A DNA stretch of 64,000 nt from Holothuria scabra (Eukaryota > Echinodermata > Holothuroidea > Aspidochirotida > Holothuriidae). The notes below the pieces were generated by a model. That model ran no database searches. It was given only the letters and a program-made list of their open reading frames with translations, and was not told where the DNA came from. This document shows positions 1 through 8,334 of this stretch, one piece after another (within the stretch, counting starts at the first letter, position 1; each line of letters starts with the position of its first letter). The position numbers and the translations under genes are program-made. The DNA lies in assembly GCA_037179385.1 (NCBI GenBank), contig CM074179.1, forward strand, positions 6,510,001-6,574,000, in the 5' to 3' direction.

Positions 1-620
1 ACCAGAGAGAATTTTCGTGGCAAATTTCGACGCTTAGAAAAATCAAATGGCATGACTTTGAGGATTATGTTGGAGAATGCAAAGAATTAGTGATAAAGTG
101 GTGGAACATTCCAACAGACACCATCAAGAAAGATGTCAATTTACAGAAGCTTTTGGAAAGTGTAGAAATAGAGCAGCTATCTGTTGTTAAGGATGATAGA
201 CTTAGGGAAAAGCTTCGTGATCTTGAAGCAGAGAGACAGTCTTAAAAAGCTCACAGAATATGCAGATCGCTTTGCGCAAAGCAGAAGAGGTGAGAAATCT
301 TTTAAAAACCGTCAAGAAAAGAACGAGTCCGCTTTCAGTAGCAACAGGTATGACCCAACTCGACATCAAGCTACTATCAGTAGTCAGTCTAGTCAAAGTT
401 CTTAAGAGTCCCACTGGATCCCGACAACCATCAAAACGAGGAAGTTTTAGCAATAGGGGTAATTATAGCCCACGTGGTATAGGATACACTCGTCTTGGGC
501 CGCCTCATCTGACTGACAATGCAAGTAATGTTCCTTCTTCTCAGGACCCTCCGCAAACTTCTCAAAATAATACTGCTTCTCAATTACAGGGTAGTTGCAG
601 CATGAACAAAAAGGAAAAAG
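1..620 (+). pseudogene. gag remnant of gypsy 1
   Basis: Upstream of the protease a low-complexity charged polypeptide can be followed in two frames: a helical stretch rich in K, E and L to about 240 (ending near DLEAERQS), continued after a frameshift by KLTEYADRFAQSRRGEKSF and then an S/T/Q/N-rich tail to about 600. This matches the usual position and composition of a gag capsid end and linker. No CCHC zinc knuckle is visible, so the nucleocapsid is either lost or absent. The start lies outside the window. Confidence 0.55.
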
Positions 621-900
621 TGGATGCTGGTAAATATGTGCATTTCTATTCCAATGGTTCACCATATCTGGCACTAATAGATTCTGGTGCTGCCTGTTCT
701 ATGATTAGTCCATATGTATTTGAAGAATTAGGGGTTGACAAATCCTCCCTCTCAGATTCTGATAATCTCATCTCAACTGATGGTTCCCCTTTGAATGTTA
801 TTGGAAAAGTATTTCTCTGAGGTAATCAAGATTTTCAGCATGATTTTCATAATTTTAAATATGCCTAATCCAGTAATTCTTGGTCGTGAGTTTATATAAA
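621..900 (+). pseudogene. retropepsin-like aspartic protease, gypsy 1
   Basis: The segment reads YLALIDSGAACSMIS at about 664-708. It has the retropepsin active site in the D-S-G-A form that many gypsy elements use instead of D-T-G. It follows the gag tail and precedes the reverse transcriptase, as expected for a processed gag-pol protein. A stop at about 818-820 breaks the domain, and the flap and the C-terminal I-L-G-R-E motif (near 872-890) lie in another frame. The protease would have cleaved the polyprotein within the virus-like particle; this copy cannot. Confidence 0.8.
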
Positions 901-908
901 AGCTACAC

Positions 909-1650
909 ATGATGTATGATTTAATTGACTCAAAGTTATGGTTCAGACATGAAAATTCCAAATTTTATACACTTGTAAGTAATGAACCACTTCTTTCAAA
1001 TTCAAGTTTTGTTCAAACTTTTGAAGGTACAAATGTTTTTTATGAAAGACCTGGTGGCCCGACAGAGAATTTTCAGGTGACATATCCTGTCAAATTTAAT
1101 GAAGTGTTAAATCAAAACACATTTCAAGAAGTCAGTGCTCCTTTCATTTGTCTATCTGATTCTTCCAAAATTGACAATTTTGAAGTTCAAGAAGGGTCTA
1201 CTTAGAAGACTAATCAAAATTATGCTTCTGGAAATGCTATATCATCATCTACAGCATCTACCAAAAATGATGCCATTCAATCAAATATAGAATGTGGTAC
1301 ACCCATGTCCCATTCTGATTTAGAGCCCGTGCATCCAAAGCAAGTACCTCTAGGCTCAGATGCTCTGCCCTCAGATCATATTCCACTTTTTTCTATGCTA
1401 ATGTAGACTATTAAAAAAAAAGCTTCTGTACCTCAGGGCAAGTCTCATCAAAGCAATTCTGGAGCAAGGTTCCAAGCTCCTACATGTACTTTGCAATATG
1501 GTACAAATGTTAATGACAACAATGAAATTTATGGTGCCTCCAAGCACTCTGAAGAGAGTACACCTGATTCTCTTAATGCTACGTAAGCTCAGCAATTGCA
1601 GCAAATTTTTGAAAAAAATGCTCCTAGTCTTAGCCCCATGTTGCTGTATT
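909..1650 (+). pseudogene. pol linker between protease and RT, gypsy 1
   Basis: One frame can be read from 909 through stops at about 1203, 1403 and 1580 to about 1650, giving an S/N/Q-rich low-complexity polypeptide with no domain I recognise. Its long frame continuity despite point stop codons suggests a formerly translated spacer rather than random sequence. It ends in a QQLQQIFEKNAPS-like helix directly before the RT entry segment (EPVVVPPYKLTSEKR, about 1684-1728). Confidence 0.5.
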
Positions 1651-1659
1651 ATTGAGCAT

Positions 1660-2460
1660 GAAATCCCCATTATTGAAGGTAGTGAACCTGTTGTAGTTCC
1701 ACCTTACAAACTTACTTCAGAAAAACGTACTGACATGATAAATTAAGTAAGTGATATGGTAAAAGAAAATATAATAGAACCTAGGAATTCAGAATGGTGT
1801 TCTAGTCCACTTATGATGCCCAAACGAAGCACAGACGGTCAGAAACATTGGCGTATGGCCATTGATTATCGAGCCCTAAACAAAGTAACCAAAGCAGACC
1901 GTTACCCCTTACCTACTTCAGAACAATTACTTGAAATGTTGCATGGTGCAAAAATTTTTAGTTCCCTAGACTTAAAAGATGCTTTTTGGCAAATTAAACT
2001 GGCTGATAAAGATAGGCACAAACAGCCTTTGGTATTTCAGGCTTAGGCCTGTACCATTTTTGCCGTGCTCCCTATGGCCTACGTAATGCGAGTGCTTATT
2101 TTCAACGCACCATGGACAAGGTAATGATTCCAAGACAGGAAGAAATACCTGTCACTTCATTATGATGTACTGATATTTAGTTCTACTCCAGATGATCATC
2201 TTAAAGATTTAGATGAAACTCAACTACTTTGGAGGGTTTACCTTGAATGTTAAGAAATGTGAATTTATGACTACTAAGTTTTTATGGCTGGGATATGTGT
2301 TGTCTTCTGATGGCATTAAAATTGAACCAGAGAAGTATAGAGCCATCAGTGAATTTCCTAGGCCTACAGATGTGCAAGGAGTTCAAAGATTTCTTGGTCC
2401 ATGTGCATGGATTCAAAGGTTCATTCCCAACATGGCAGACATTGCTTATCCCTTAAATCG
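1660..2460 (+). pseudogene. reverse transcriptase, gypsy 1 (broken)
   Basis: RT motifs are present in order: SEWCSSPLMMPKR and WRMAIDYRALNKVT (about 1786-1890), then FSSLDLKDAFWQIKLA with the first catalytic Asp (about 1957-2007). A stop follows near 2044, then YGLRNASAYFQRTMDKV in another frame (about 2072-2120). The YxDD box is damaged: at about 2159-2180 it reads HYDVLIFS, with one of the two Asp missing. The thumb resumes from 2213. The enzyme would have copied element RNA into cDNA in the particle; loss of the catalytic pair makes this copy dead. Confidence 0.9.
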
Positions 2461-3130
2461 ATTAAAGCAAAAGAATGTTACATTTCTCTGGAATGATGCT
2501 TGTGAAAGGCCTTTCCCTGAATTGAAATCTGTCTTGAAAAGAAGTTATGCATTGGCAATTCCCAATCCTGGTTTGCCTTTTGAAATTCACTGTGATGCAA
2601 GCCAAATTGGCATTGGGGCAGCACTTGTACAAAACATAGATGGTGTACGACGTGTCATTTCTTTTGCATCTAGGACCCTCAAAAGATTTGAAAGAAACTG
2701 GTCTATCATAGAAAGAGAAATTCTAGCTGTGGTATGGGCTTTAGAAAAATGGTGTGACTATCTGGATAGCACAAAATTAACAACAATCTATTCCGATCAT
2801 CAAGCAATTGTCATGTCTGTACAAAATGGAGGATTGAAAAGGCCGACATGTAAGATGGGTCTTGCGTTTACTGGATTTAATTTTGAAATAAAGGATCGAG
2901 TAGGGTTGGACATGGTAACTCCAGATTGCTTGTCTAGAGCTCCAGTTAGTTCTAATGGAAAACCTCTATCACCTGCTTATGAAGTTGCAACTGTTGGCAA
3001 GGAACCTAACTATGATCTTAATGAATGTTATGCTAAGGACTGTGAAATGATTCAGAAACCAAATGCAAATCGTTCCACTACAGTAAACTGGATTGCATGT
3101 GATATTTGTGATAAGTTGTACCACACCTAA
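2213..3130 (+). pseudogene. RT thumb, RNase H and start of PHD-like finger, gypsy 1
   Basis: This 305-codon open stretch holds the RT connection (FLGPCAWIQRFIPNMADIAY), then a gypsy RNase H: FEIHCDASQIGIGAAL with the first catalytic Asp, SIIEREILAVVWAL with the Glu, and TIYSDHQAI with the next Asp. The conserved end VTPDCLSRAP (about 2920-2945) marks the usual RNase H/tether boundary. About 110 residues follow that standard gypsy tethers lack, leading into a cysteine-rich WIACDICDKLYH motif cut off by a one-base frameshift at about 3125. The ATG at 2213 is not the true start; it lies inside the polyprotein. Confidence 0.85.
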
Positions 3131-3191
3131 ATGTGTTGGTTTAACTGAAAGACAAGCTGAAAGCTTGAAAGAGTATGGATGTTATTCTTGT
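3026..3191 (+). other. PHD-type zinc finger encoded inside gypsy pol
   Basis: Across a one-base frameshift the region encodes Cys (3026), Cys (3041), then WIACDIC, YH, PKCVGLT and GCYSC. The spacing is C-x4-C, about 20 residues, C-x2-C-x4-H-x2-C, about 15 residues, C-x2-C. This is the C4HC3 layout of PHD fingers, with the typical Trp before the second Cys pair and C-V-G-L after the His. PHD fingers bind histone H3 tails. Lying just upstream of the integrase zinc domain, it could target integration to chromatin, which is an inference. A RING-like or degenerate zinc ribbon is the alternative. Confidence 0.65.
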
Positions 3192-3389
3192 TATGACTTA
3201 GATTTCAATGCTCCATGTTCTGACAGAAATGCATTTACAGATTCCTCTAAGGATCAGTTTGTATGTCAACAAATAATTGATGATGATGAGAAAGGGCGAA
3301 TGCCCTAAAGAAACGCCCACTACTGAGAAACATAAAATTAATGTTATGGCAAGCAAATTCAAGTGTAAGGATAATGTCTTATGTAAGGT

Positions 3390-4349
3390 TGACAAAGACA
3401 ACCATTACCGTAACGTTGTACCCAAAACACTGATAACAACAGTTGTTTAAAACTATCATACTCGTCCAACAGCTGGACATTTTGGTGTACGTAAAACCAT
3501 ATCTCGAATTTTGAAAACATTGGTCTCCCAGGATGTACCAAATTGTAAGAAACTATGTTCATTCTTGTAAAGTATGTCAGCTATCGAAGCCAATTTGTGC
3601 TACACCACCAGGTTTCATGCAGTCAATTAAAACTGATGCAGAAATGGATGCCATGGCTGCAGATTCTGTTGCTCCCCTCCCTCCAAGTGAATGTAATGGG
3701 TATAAGTATGTCCGAGCACTACTGGATCATTATAGTAAATTTATCTTGATTTTTTCTGTCAGAAATGCAACAAGTCATGCTTTGACAATGATACTGGATT
3801 ATGTTTAAAGTCCCAAAGATTTGTTTCTGATAATGCTCAACAATTCTTAGCATTTAGAACACCATGTTTTTTGAAAGATTGGGGGGGGTATCACAATGTT
3901 TTCATTCTCAGAATCATGTGAAATGGGCAGATCACATTACAGAATTTCAGTTTTCAATGAACTCAGCCGTTCATGAAACCACAGGTTTTACTCCTGCTAA
4001 GATATTTTTAGGGAGAGAGTTAACTGGTCCAGGTGACCAAGCAGTTCTTATTTTACCTCCCATACAAGATGGAAGATTATCACTCTTAAAAGTGAGAGAA
4101 ATTGCTGAAAGAATGGCTGAAAAAATTAAAGCCTATGACCAAACACAAAATGAACAAACCGATTACTGTGTTGGTCAATATGTTTTGTTGCTGAGCTATC
4201 CGCTCTCAAATGCCAAGAGAAATTTTTCTTCCAAGATAGCTGAAAGATGGAAAGGACCATTTATTATTCAAAGAAGGCTCTCCCCTCTAAATTATCCAAT
4301 TAAAGCCATAGACAAAAGTGATGTAAGAGTGGCACATGTTTCAAACTGA
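3390..4349 (+). pseudogene. integrase, gypsy 1 (broken)
   Basis: The HHCC zinc-binding domain is visible as YHTRPTAGHFGVRKT (about 3447-3500) and YVHSCKVCQLSKP (about 3553-3590). The catalytic core begins near VRALLDHYSKF with its first Asp (about 3715-3740). The second Asp segment FVSDNAQQF (about 3815-3845) is followed by a scrambled, G-rich stretch in which the catalytic Glu cannot be located. The conserved downstream helix (WADHITEFQFSMNSAVHETT) and a C-terminal GPFIIQRR / VRVAHVSN barrel-like end (to 4349) follow. No chromodomain is seen. The protein would have inserted the cDNA. Confidence 0.85.
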
Positions 4350-4578
4350 AAGCCGTTCTACTAATTCTTTTTTCCCGGGGGATGGAGCCATACAAATCTG
4401 CTCCACTCCTAATGGGCTAATTTTCACTTTTACATTCTACGACTAATGACAAGAAAGTCGAGTTATTTTTCAAAACCAAGTACTTAACTATAATTTATGT
4501 GCTTGAGTATGTTTCCAGAAAACTGTATGTTATTGTAATGCTTAAACAATTGCGATTTATACTTTCTTCATTTCTACA

Positions 4579-4585
4579 AGGGGGA
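4579..4585 (+). other. polypurine tract before 3' LTR, gypsy 1
   Basis: The purine run AAGGGGGA lies immediately before TGTAGCAGACACC, which begins the putative 3' LTR. This is where plus-strand DNA synthesis is primed in LTR elements. The assignment rests on position and composition only. Confidence 0.5.
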
Positions 4586-4910
4586 TGTAGCAGACACCTT
4601 CTGCTAACAAGTTCACCTGTATGTAAATGCTATTACATAGCATCCATCATGATTCTTCCTGATAATAATAGACCACTCTCTCTCACCTGTATGTAAATTA
4701 GCCTATTACACAAAGCTTTTGTCTACCCATGGAAGTACTACGTAAAGAATAGGTTCAAATGTTGAAGCTCCCACTCACCTGTATGCAAATGATTAAAACT
4801 TCACCTCATGGCTTCTGTTACCTTATTTTGTGTACAAACCTATATACAGTGTTCCCTTTTATACTGAATAATTTTATCCTGTCAAACATCACTTGTTTCC
4901 CTTTTTAACA
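4586..4910 (+). repeat. putative 3' LTR of gypsy 1
   Basis: The block starts TGTAGCAG after the polypurine tract and could end at TTTTTAACA, giving the TG...CA ends expected of an LTR of about 325 bp. It contains TATA-like TATATACAG (about 4841) and AATAAT (4867) as possible promoter and polyadenylation signals. The partner 5' LTR is outside the window, so the right boundary is an inference. Confidence 0.55.
4614..4790 (+). promoter_or_regulatory. three E-box/octamer-like modules in the LTR
   Basis: A 15-bp module CACCTGTATGYAAAT occurs at 4614-4628, 4684-4698 and 4776-4790. Each joins a CACCTG E-box to an octamer-like ATGYAAAT; the third copy has the exact ATGCAAAT bound by POU-domain factors in animals. 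Repeated, evenly shaped modules in the U3 part of an LTR are typical of enhancers. The function is inferred. Confidence 0.4.
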
Positions 4911-5044
4911 CTCCGTCTGGTTAAACTGCATCCGGTTGTGGAGTTTGTGTAAACGTGGGAATAATGAGGTTACCCTTTGCCACAACTGCCTCCGGGGCAC
5001 CCTTGGGCAAGGTGTACCTGTATATTTGCCCTGTGCTTTTTCAG

Positions 5045-5155
5045 TGTTGTTGCCTTCGGGCGTGCTGTCGCCTTTGGGCGTGTTGTCGCCTTTGGGCGTG
5101 TTGTCGCCTTCGGGCGTGTTGTCGCCTTCGGGCGTGTTGTCGCCTTCGGGCGTGA
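5045..5155 (+). repeat. 18-bp minisatellite, about six units
   Basis: The unit TGTTGTCGCCTTCGGGCG repeats about six times with C/T variation (TTCGGG versus TTTGGG). It is open in several frames and would encode a six-residue repeat on either strand. I treat those frames as by-products of an 18-bp period. The array sits just upstream of a non-LTR 3' UTR copy. Confidence 0.8.
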
Positions 5156-5375
5156 TGTTCTGGGTTCCGTTGTTTGGAGGTTTCATGTGGGGCGGTGGTT
5201 GTTGTTGGGGGCGGTTGTGGTTGAGTTGACGGGTTGTTTGGGTGTTAGGGTAGGGTTGATGTGTCGTTTCCGTTTATGACAAACCTTTTTGTCCCATGTT
5301 TTGTGTGATGGTTAGCGTTTGTGTTTTCGTCTGGCCGGGTTGAGTTAGGTCTATCAGTTCCTATGTACGTTTTAA
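5156..5375 (+). mobile_element. non-LTR 3' UTR copy I (ORF1-only family)
   Basis: The sequence is closely similar to 6890-7122 and, reversed, to 20290-20530. It is a G/T-rich leader, then GTTTATGACA, then TTTGTGTTTTCGTCTGGCCG, and an end near CCTATGTACGTTTTAAAAAG. The shared right end marks the 3' terminus. No ORF1 sequence is left upstream in this copy, which is replaced by the minisatellite. Confidence 0.65.
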
Positions 5376-5571
5376 AAAGAAACTATTTGGCCTACTGTGG
5401 GTACTGTGTCCTGGTCTGGAGTGCATGTAGGTGCCATCAATATTTACTGCAGCACTTCACTCTAGACACGGCTACACTACAAGGTCCTTACAGCGACGCC
5501 ATTTTGTTGCGACCCTGGCATTAGAGTTTTTCGTAAATGGAGGTGAGACCATTTCACTTTACATTCCTAAA
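5376..5571 (+). repeat. 5' LTR remnant of gypsy 2
   Basis: Only 5482-5571 aligns clearly with the end of the 3' LTR, with shared AGGTCCTTACAGCG and CATTTCACTTTACAT. The part from 5376 to 5481 does not match and may be diverged or foreign. A primer-binding-site-like sequence starts right after it. Confidence 0.6.
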
Positions 5572-5590
5572 TTGGTGACCCCGAGGCTCT
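5572..5590 (+). other. primer-binding site, gypsy 2
   Basis: TTGGTGACCCCGAGGCTC follows the 5' LTR directly. The TTGGTGACCCCGA form is common after gypsy 5' LTRs, where a tRNA 3' end primes minus-strand synthesis. I have not assigned the tRNA. Confidence 0.6.
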
Positions 5591-6120
5591 TATAGTTTTT
5601 ACCGACCTCACCGGCAGGAACTGCAGATTCCTTTGAGAATTTTATCAGGTAATTCTTTTGCTAGTCATTCGTTATCGATAACGTTATTTACACGTGCTAA
5701 CTTAGCACTAGCTCTATACACGTGTTAACGTCATATCGTATTACAAGCCACACTACATTACGGGCTTGGCTTAATATAACCGTTACTTCGTTAATACGAA
5801 GCCTACGTCATTGTAGGCCCTCTTGGCAATTTCAACAGCTACTGCATGCGTTCCTATTTTTACCTTAAAGATCTAACTAGTGACTAATGAGTGCTTCAGG
5901 CAGTTTAAGCACTGGGGTAACTGGTGCAGCTAAGTCCAGAGTACATTGTCTGTTTATTGCGGACTCAAGAGCACACTATTTCGATAATTATTTTGTACCG
6001 TCAGAGTACTCGTCATTAAAAATTAGCTACACTATCGGTCGAGGTGCTAAAGTAGGAAAGCTTTTACAGCCTATTTACTCACATTGCACACCAACGATGA
6101 CCAGGACTGGGTTATTGTTA

Positions 6121-7130
6121 AGGTTGCTCCTTAACGGCATGAGACAGTTCCGTATGGTGCTGAAAAAAGACATTCCGTCCTTCCTCTTCATGGGGTGTTC
6201 GAAGGCTCATATTAGGTATTTGGGACAGCCCCGTACCTGTTTTAAGTGTGGAGTGGAGGGGCATGAAGCCAAGTCGTGTCCCAGTAGACGCTGTGGCAGA
6301 TGCCTGGAGTCAGGGCATGACAAGGCTGAGTGTCCCAACGGGGTGCGGTGCAACCTTTGTGGGGAGGAGGGACATGTGTTTGGTGCCTGCCCTGCATTAT
6401 ACTCTGCGTGCCGGTGTGGATGTAGGGCCGGCACCAGAACCCTTGCAATCAATTCCAGATTTTTCAACTCAGGAACTGGAGGAGGCAGCACAAGAGGTGG
6501 AGCAGGATTTTCTAGCCTCTAAGGGGTGTGAAGGAAGCAGTGGAGGTGTTCCGGTGGAGTCTCCACCGTCTTCCCCACTGACACCTGGGGAGGATGAAGT
6601 GATGATGGTTGAGGAGGACCTTCGGCTCTCCTCAGATTCCGAGTCTGAAACAGGTTTGACCGATGGTGGAGAGCCTGTCTCAGAGCCTCCTCCAAGGGAT
6701 CCACCATCAGGGGAGGGCTAGTTTGATTTTTGTGAGTGTGGTGCTCCGGAGCCTTCACCAAAGAGGTCGATTGATGATCTTTCTGGGGATGACCATTCTG
6801 GGCCACCTATACCGAGCCCAAGGAGTAATGTGGTCAAGCCCCAGGAAGATACATAGAGAAGTGGTACCTCGTGATTTGGCCTCCAGGCGTGGGGTGGGTT
6901 GTTCTTCATTTGTTTTGGAGGTTGGTGTCGGGTGGTAAGTTGTCGGGTGGTAAGCTGGCGGGTTGTTTGGGTTTTTGGGGTGGGGTTTGGTGCGTCTACG
7001 TTCATGACAGACTTTTTCGTTCCTGTCGGGATGGTCGTGGTTAGCTTTTGTGTTTTTGTCCGGCCGGTTTGAGTTGTCATTTTGTTGCAACGTGCCTCTG
7101 TTTCCATGTACGTCAATAGAGTAGGTTGCT
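6121..7130 (+). mobile_element. ORF1-only non-LTR retroposon, copy II, with 8-bp target duplication
   Basis: The insert 6129-7122 is flanked by AGGTTGCT at 6121-6128 and 7123-7130. Removing it and one duplicate restores an open frame in the SGNH-like ORF, so both ends are well defined. The insert holds the C-terminal half of a CCHC protein, a stop at 6854-6856 and about 265 bp of 3' UTR ending TTTCCATGTACGTC. It has no ORF2. The left end starts inside ORF1, as in 5'-truncated target-primed insertions. Confidence 0.8.
6129..6856 (+). pseudogene. ORF1 CCHC nucleic-acid-binding protein (non-LTR), 5' truncated
   Basis: After MRQFRMVLKKDIPSFLFM and a GQPRTCFKCG lead-in come three retroviral-type zinc knuckles: CFKCGVEGHEAKSC, CGRCLESGHDKAEC and CNLCGEEGHVFGAC (about 6238-6392). 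A frameshift near 6415 is followed by an acidic, proline-rich tail (DEVMMVEEDLRLSSDSESE). A stop at 6719-6721 interrupts it, and the frame then continues to 6854-6856. Three-knuckle ORF1 proteins of L1/Tx1-like elements coat element RNA. Related copies lie at 20508-20837 and 63841-64000, both on the minus strand. Confidence 0.8.
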
Positions 7131-7415
7131 GCTGGGATTAACAATCTCACCAAATTTGTGTATGACTCGGTCGAAGACTTGAACACTGCCAATTTAGATC
7201 TGGTGCTAGACTAAGCCAATATTCGTACAGCTGCTTTGAACAGGGGTACATCTTACACTGTGTCACTCCACACATTCATTCGTAGTTCGTCTCTTAAGAA
7301 GTCGACCACTAGCATACTAAACGTAAACGTATAGTCAATAGGTCTATCTTTAATTCATTGTATGGCGGATTGCATGCCACCTCTGATCTGAAGAAAAAGT
7401 GGTTTATTGATTCCT

Positions 7416-8131
7416 TGCCGTAGGCAGGCAAGGAATCTGTGCGATGGTGATGTCGTGTGTGTGTGTGTGTGTGTGTATGTGTGTTTGTGACACTTGCTTG
7501 TAAACACGAATCTTAAGATCACTTGAGGTCACCAGCCGTTAAATTGCGAAAACGCCGAAAATGGCTTGTAAACACGATATCTTCAGATAGGATTGTCCGA
7601 CAATTTTCATACTTGGTATATAGATTTGTCATGTTGAGAGGAAGAACCCTATTGTTTTTGGTAGAGTTCCAAAGGTCATTTGAGGTCACCAGCGGTAAAA
7701 TTGCGAAACACCGAATATGGCTTCAGTAAGGAGAGACCAACACTCTTCATATTTGGTATATAGATTTTTCATGTTGAGAGAGAGAAGCCTATTGTTTTTG
7801 GTAGAGGTCAAAGGTCATTTGAGGTCGATAACAGTAAAATTGCGAAAACTTCCAAAATGGCTTGTAAACACGATATCTTCAGAAAGGAGTGACCGATAAT
7901 CTTCATATTTCGTATATAGATTTGACATATTGCGAGAAAGAAGCCTATTGCTTTTGGTAGGGGTCAAAGGTCATTTTGGGTCACCAGCGGTAAAATTGTG
8001 AAAATTTTGTGCATAGAATGTAAAGAAAAACCTATTAAACACTGTCAATGTGAAAGCAGGTAAGGTATTTGATGGCAAGGAATCACTAAGCCTTTTGGCC
8101 TTCTGGTTGCTGTGTTATCGTCCTTTCAGAG
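7416..8131 (+). mobile_element. minisatellite-bearing dispersed element, copy 1
   Basis: The left end is a hairpin (GATTCCTTGCC ... GGCAAGGAATC), followed by TGTGCGATGGTGATGTCGTG and a (GT)n run. About four units of roughly 110-140 bp follow, with AAACACGATATCTTCAG and GGTCAAAGGTCATTTG. The right end GGCAAGGAATCACTAAGCC is shared with a reversed copy starting at 22376. It interrupts the SGNH-like ORF. A Helitron- or DINE-like composite is possible, but no transposase or clear target duplication is seen. Confidence 0.65.
7805..7973 (+). promoter_or_regulatory. DR1-type nuclear-receptor half-site pairs in the repeat
   Basis: AGGTCAAAGGTCA at 7805-7817 and GGGTCAAAGGTCA at 7961-7973 match the direct-repeat-1 element (two AGGTCA half-sites, one-base spacing) bound by RXR, HNF4 and COUP-TF relatives in animals. 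The same core recurs in the reversed copies further right. Binding here is not shown. Confidence 0.35.
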
Positions 8132-8334
8132 GGACATTGGCAAAATTCATCAGCAATAGTAGCATTTTCTAGCATTCACATTAGGCCTACGGAAATTCAC
8201 AGTTTTGTGGAGAACTTTGTATATATATGCAGCACATTTATCCCTACTTACTTAAACTAAGCGGTCCAGTTGTATATTTTTCACCCATCTTTAGGCCAAC
8301 CTGTTATATTTATATCACTAAGGAAAAGGCCCAG

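Larger units (their letters stand above)
1..4910 (+). mobile_element. Ty3/gypsy LTR retrotransposon 1, old copy, 5' end outside window
   Basis: Gag remnant, aspartic protease, reverse transcriptase, RNase H, a PHD-type finger, integrase and a putative 3' LTR follow each other in the gypsy order (PR-RT-RH-IN). The 5' LTR and start of gag lie left of the window. Many in-frame stops (near 1203, 1403, 1580 and 1744) and several frameshifts show an old, inactive copy. The integrase keeps its zinc-binding part, but the second acidic region is degraded. Assignment to Ty3/gypsy is secure from domain order; the lineage is not determined. Confidence 0.92.
5887..8260 (+). pseudogene. SGNH/GDSL-hydrolase-like ORF ahead of gag, interrupted twice
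   Basis: The ATG at 5887 opens a frame with VHCLFIADSRAHYFDNYF, an SGNH block I-like A-D-S motif with the nucleophile Ser, and IGRGAKVGKLLQ, a block II-like segment. The frame breaks by one base near 6084. It is cut at 6128 by an insertion with 8-bp target duplications and resumes in the same frame at 7131 with AGINNLTKF (block III-like G-x-N). It runs to WFIDSL near 7415. A minisatellite element then intervenes, and GHWQNSS from 8132 leads to a stop at 8258-8260. The family fit is by motif only; two in-frame stops (about 7212 and 7331) disable it. SGNH domains occur in other retroelements, where an esterase role is proposed. Confidence 0.55.

Noticed and set aside
4905..5279. Overlapping open frames with six-residue repeats across the 5 kb minisatellite
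   Set aside because: Open on several frames because the period is 18 bp; no start context or conserved domain.
6207..6491. Minus-strand frames antisense to the ORF1 zinc knuckles
   Set aside because: Shadow of the plus-strand CCHC protein, with no independent motif.
6718..7192. Minus-strand N/T/K/P-rich frames across the ORF1-only 3' UTR
   Set aside because: Reverse complement of a G/T-rich UTR; not shared as an open frame in copies I and III.
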